This document shows positions 62,542 through 64,000 of a stretch of 64,000 nucleotides of DNA, in pieces; position 1 is the stretch's first letter; each line of letters starts with the position of its first letter. The notes below the pieces were generated by a model. The model saw only the letters and a list, made by a program, of their open reading frames with translations, made no database searches and was not told the DNA's origin. The position numbers and the translations under genes are program-made. The stretch comes from Candidatus Nitrosacidococcus tergens (lineage in GTDB: Bacteria; Pseudomonadota; Gammaproteobacteria; Nitrosococcales; Nitrosococcaceae), in NCBI RefSeq assembly GCF_902810445.1, contig NZ_LR778175.1, forward strand, positions 1,383,001 to 1,447,000, given 5' to 3'.

Positions 62542-64000
62542 TTAATTTAACTTTCCATGGCAGTGCTTAAATTTTTTTCCAGATCCACAAGGGCAAATCT
62601 CGTTACGCCCTACTTTCCGTCCTTCTCTTATATAGGGAGTTTTATTAGTTTCATGAGCATCATCTAGATTTTTAGAATCAATTTGCGGTTGTTCTGACTC
62701 TATCATCGCATTTGCTGATTCATGCTGATACTGCATGGTAGCCTGGTTACGGCGTTGGTGTTCAACCGCTTCTACATCTGCTTCTGTCTGTATTTGTACT
62801 TTAGCTAATAAAGTGACTACATCATGTTTGATATGTCCTAGCATTCCCTGAAATAATTCGAAGGCCTCTCGTTTAAACTCTTGTTTTGGATTTTGTTGTG
62901 CATAGCCCCGTAAATGAATCCCTTGGCGAAGATGATCCATCGTAGCTAAATGCTCTTTCCACTGGTAATCTAATACCTGAAGCATGGCTGCTTTTTCAAA
63001 GTGGCGCATGATCTCTGCACCCACTGATTCTTCTTTAGCTTTGTAGGCTACATCTACAGCTTCAATAATATGCTCCCGAAGTGTTTCTTCATGTAAAGAT
63101 TCATCTGCATGTAACCATTCGGTAAGATTAAGATGAAGATTAAACTCGCTGGCAAGTTCTTCCTGTAATCCATGAACATCCCACTGCTCATCAAGACTGC
63201 CAGGAGGGATATGCTGGCTTATAGCGGTATCAATTACATCATGGCGAATATCTGTTATGGTTTCAGAAATATCGCTAGCTCTCATCAGATCATTGCGCTG
63301 CTCATAAATTACTTTACGCTGATCATTGGCTACGTCATCAAATTCTAAGAGCTGTTTACGAATATCAAAGTTATGTCCTTCCACTTTACGTTGGGCATTT
63401 TCAATCGCTTTTGTTACCCATGGATGCTCAATAGCTTCTCCTTTTTCCATACCTAGTTTATTCATCAAACCTGAAATTTTATCTGATGCAAAAATACGCA
63501 TAAGACTATCTTCCAAAGATAAATAAAACCGACTTGAACCCGGATCTCCTTGCCGACCTGATCGTCCTCTAAGTTGGTTATCAATTCTTCTAGATTCATG
63601 GCGCTCGGTACCAATAATGTGTAACCCACCGTTTGCCTTTACTTGTGCTTGTCGCTCCTGCCAGGCTTGTTTTACTTGTGTTTTTTGTTCTTCACTCGCA
63701 TCTTCACCTAAAGTAGCCAAGTCTGTTTCTAAACTACCCCCAAGAACAATATCGGTACCCCGACCTGCCATATTAGTAGCGATCGTAACCGTGCCTGCTT
63801 TTCCTGCTTGAGCAATAATGTGGGCTTCTTTTTCATGGAATTTGGCATTGAGTACTTGATGTTGAATGTTCTCTTTAGTGAGTAACTTTGAAAGTAACTC
63901 TGAGGTTTCAATTGATGCAGTTCCTACTAATACAGGTTGATTACGATGGCAACACTCTTTAACATCTTCAGCAATCGCTTGAAATTTCTCTTGAGCAGTT
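62542..64000 (-). CDS. secA: Protein translocase ATPase SecA (N-terminus beyond window edge)
   Basis: SecA drives preprotein export through SecYEG. The frame is open from the right edge to the stop at 62542, giving about 486 C-terminal residues of an expected ~900. TASIETSELLSKLL and ATNMAGRGTDIVLGG, the second RecA-like ATPase domain, mark the family. RRIDNQLRGRSGRQGDPGSS follows, then the helical scaffold and wing region with YQWKEHLATMDHLRQGIHLR. The zinc-binding tail is CPCGSGKKFKHCHGKLN, whose C-x-C-x8-C-H ligands are complete. The ATP domain start and the Walker A motif are outside the window. Confidence 0.97.
   Translation of the reverse strand, partial: TAQEKFQAIAEDVKECCHRNQPVLVGTASIETSELLSKLLTKENIQHQVLNAKFHEKEAHIIAQAGKAGTVTIATNMAGRGTDIVLGGSLETDLATLGEDASEEQKTQVKQAWQERQAQVKANGGLHIIGTERHESRRIDNQLRGRSGRQGDPGSSRFYLSLEDSLMRIFASDKISGLMNKLGMEKGEAIEHPWVTKAIENAQRKVEGHNFDIRKQLLEFDDVANDQRKVIYEQRNDLMRASDISETITDIRHDVIDTAISQHIPPGSLDEQWDVHGLQEELASEFNLHLNLTEWLHADESLHEETLREHIIEAVDVAYKAKEESVGAEIMRHFEKAAMLQVLDYQWKEHLATMDHLRQGIHLRGYAQQNPKQEFKREAFELFQGMLGHIKHDVVTLLAKVQIQTEADVEAVEHQRRNQATMQYQHESANAMIESEQPQIDSKNLDDAHETNKTPYIREGRKVGRNEICPCGSGKKFKHCHGKLN

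Noticed and set aside
63729..63911. 60-residue ORF overlapping secA on the same strand
   Set aside because: It is another frame of secA, whose own reading frame is open across it and matches the family.

Overview
The window comes from an AT-rich gammaproteobacterium (estimated by eye at under 40% G+C). The gene sets are typical of that class: rep-comM-ubiK, polA/engB/cytochrome c4/dsbA, kdsB with a small tyrosine phosphatase, rne divergent from rluC-sppA, and secA-argJ. PEP-CTERM surface proteins, an exosortase-type secretion ATPase, a PPi-dependent phosphofructokinase and a diheme cytochrome c4 would fit a Chromatiales/Nitrosococcus-like lineage. No marker gene settles the species, so this placement is inference.

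Layout. 1-3.4 kb: rep (cut by the window edge), comM and ubiK. 3.6-9.3 kb: accessory genes, namely a beta-barrel porin with an apparently non-canonical start, an unknown multi-pass membrane protein bracketed by a 30-base direct repeat, a RimK-like ATP-grasp ligase, an MDR oxidoreductase and a GNAT acetyltransferase. 9.4-16 kb: argA, rppH, a HAD phosphatase, the secretion ATPase, ugd and gatB. 15.9-24 kb: a large secreted CotH-kinase/Ig-like protein, rsmE, an eight-copy heptanucleotide array abutting the promoter region of a PEP-CTERM gene, bioA, an unknown secreted protein and pgeF. 24-40 kb: an envelope-polysaccharide region with a desaturase, five glycosyltransferases, an O-antigen ligase-like protein, a 635-residue unknown protein, three tandem Sel1-repeat paralogues, a second PEP-CTERM protein, and the polyamine genes speE and speA. 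40-45 kb: a DUF2782 protein, polA, a cluster of four stem-loops, engB, cytochrome c4 and dsbA.

45.3-49.5 kb is the main accessory island. Directly behind a tRNA-Ser(CGA) gene sits a two-gene unit of clearly higher G+C: a 390-residue SIR2-domain protein and an 895-residue protein of unknown function. SIR2-type NAD-consuming enzymes are recurrent antiphage effectors, so I read this as a candidate two-component SIR2 defence system. No integrase, transposase or att repeat was found.

49.7-64 kb returns to housekeeping: kdsB, a low-molecular-weight tyrosine phosphatase, a short RNase E, rluC, sppA, a methyltransferase, PPi-phosphofructokinase, a zinc-LID adenylate kinase, a PfkB sugar kinase, a small unknown protein, argJ, a DUF2232-like membrane protein and the C-terminal half of secA (cut by the right edge).

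Functionally the window combines envelope building (Kdo activation, UDP-glucuronate, glycosyltransferases, O-antigen ligation, PEP-CTERM proteins), arginine and polyamine metabolism (argA, argJ, speA, speE), RNA and translation upkeep (rne, rppH, rsmE, rluC, gatB, engB) and one probable defence island. All family assignments come from reading the sequence; no database search was run.
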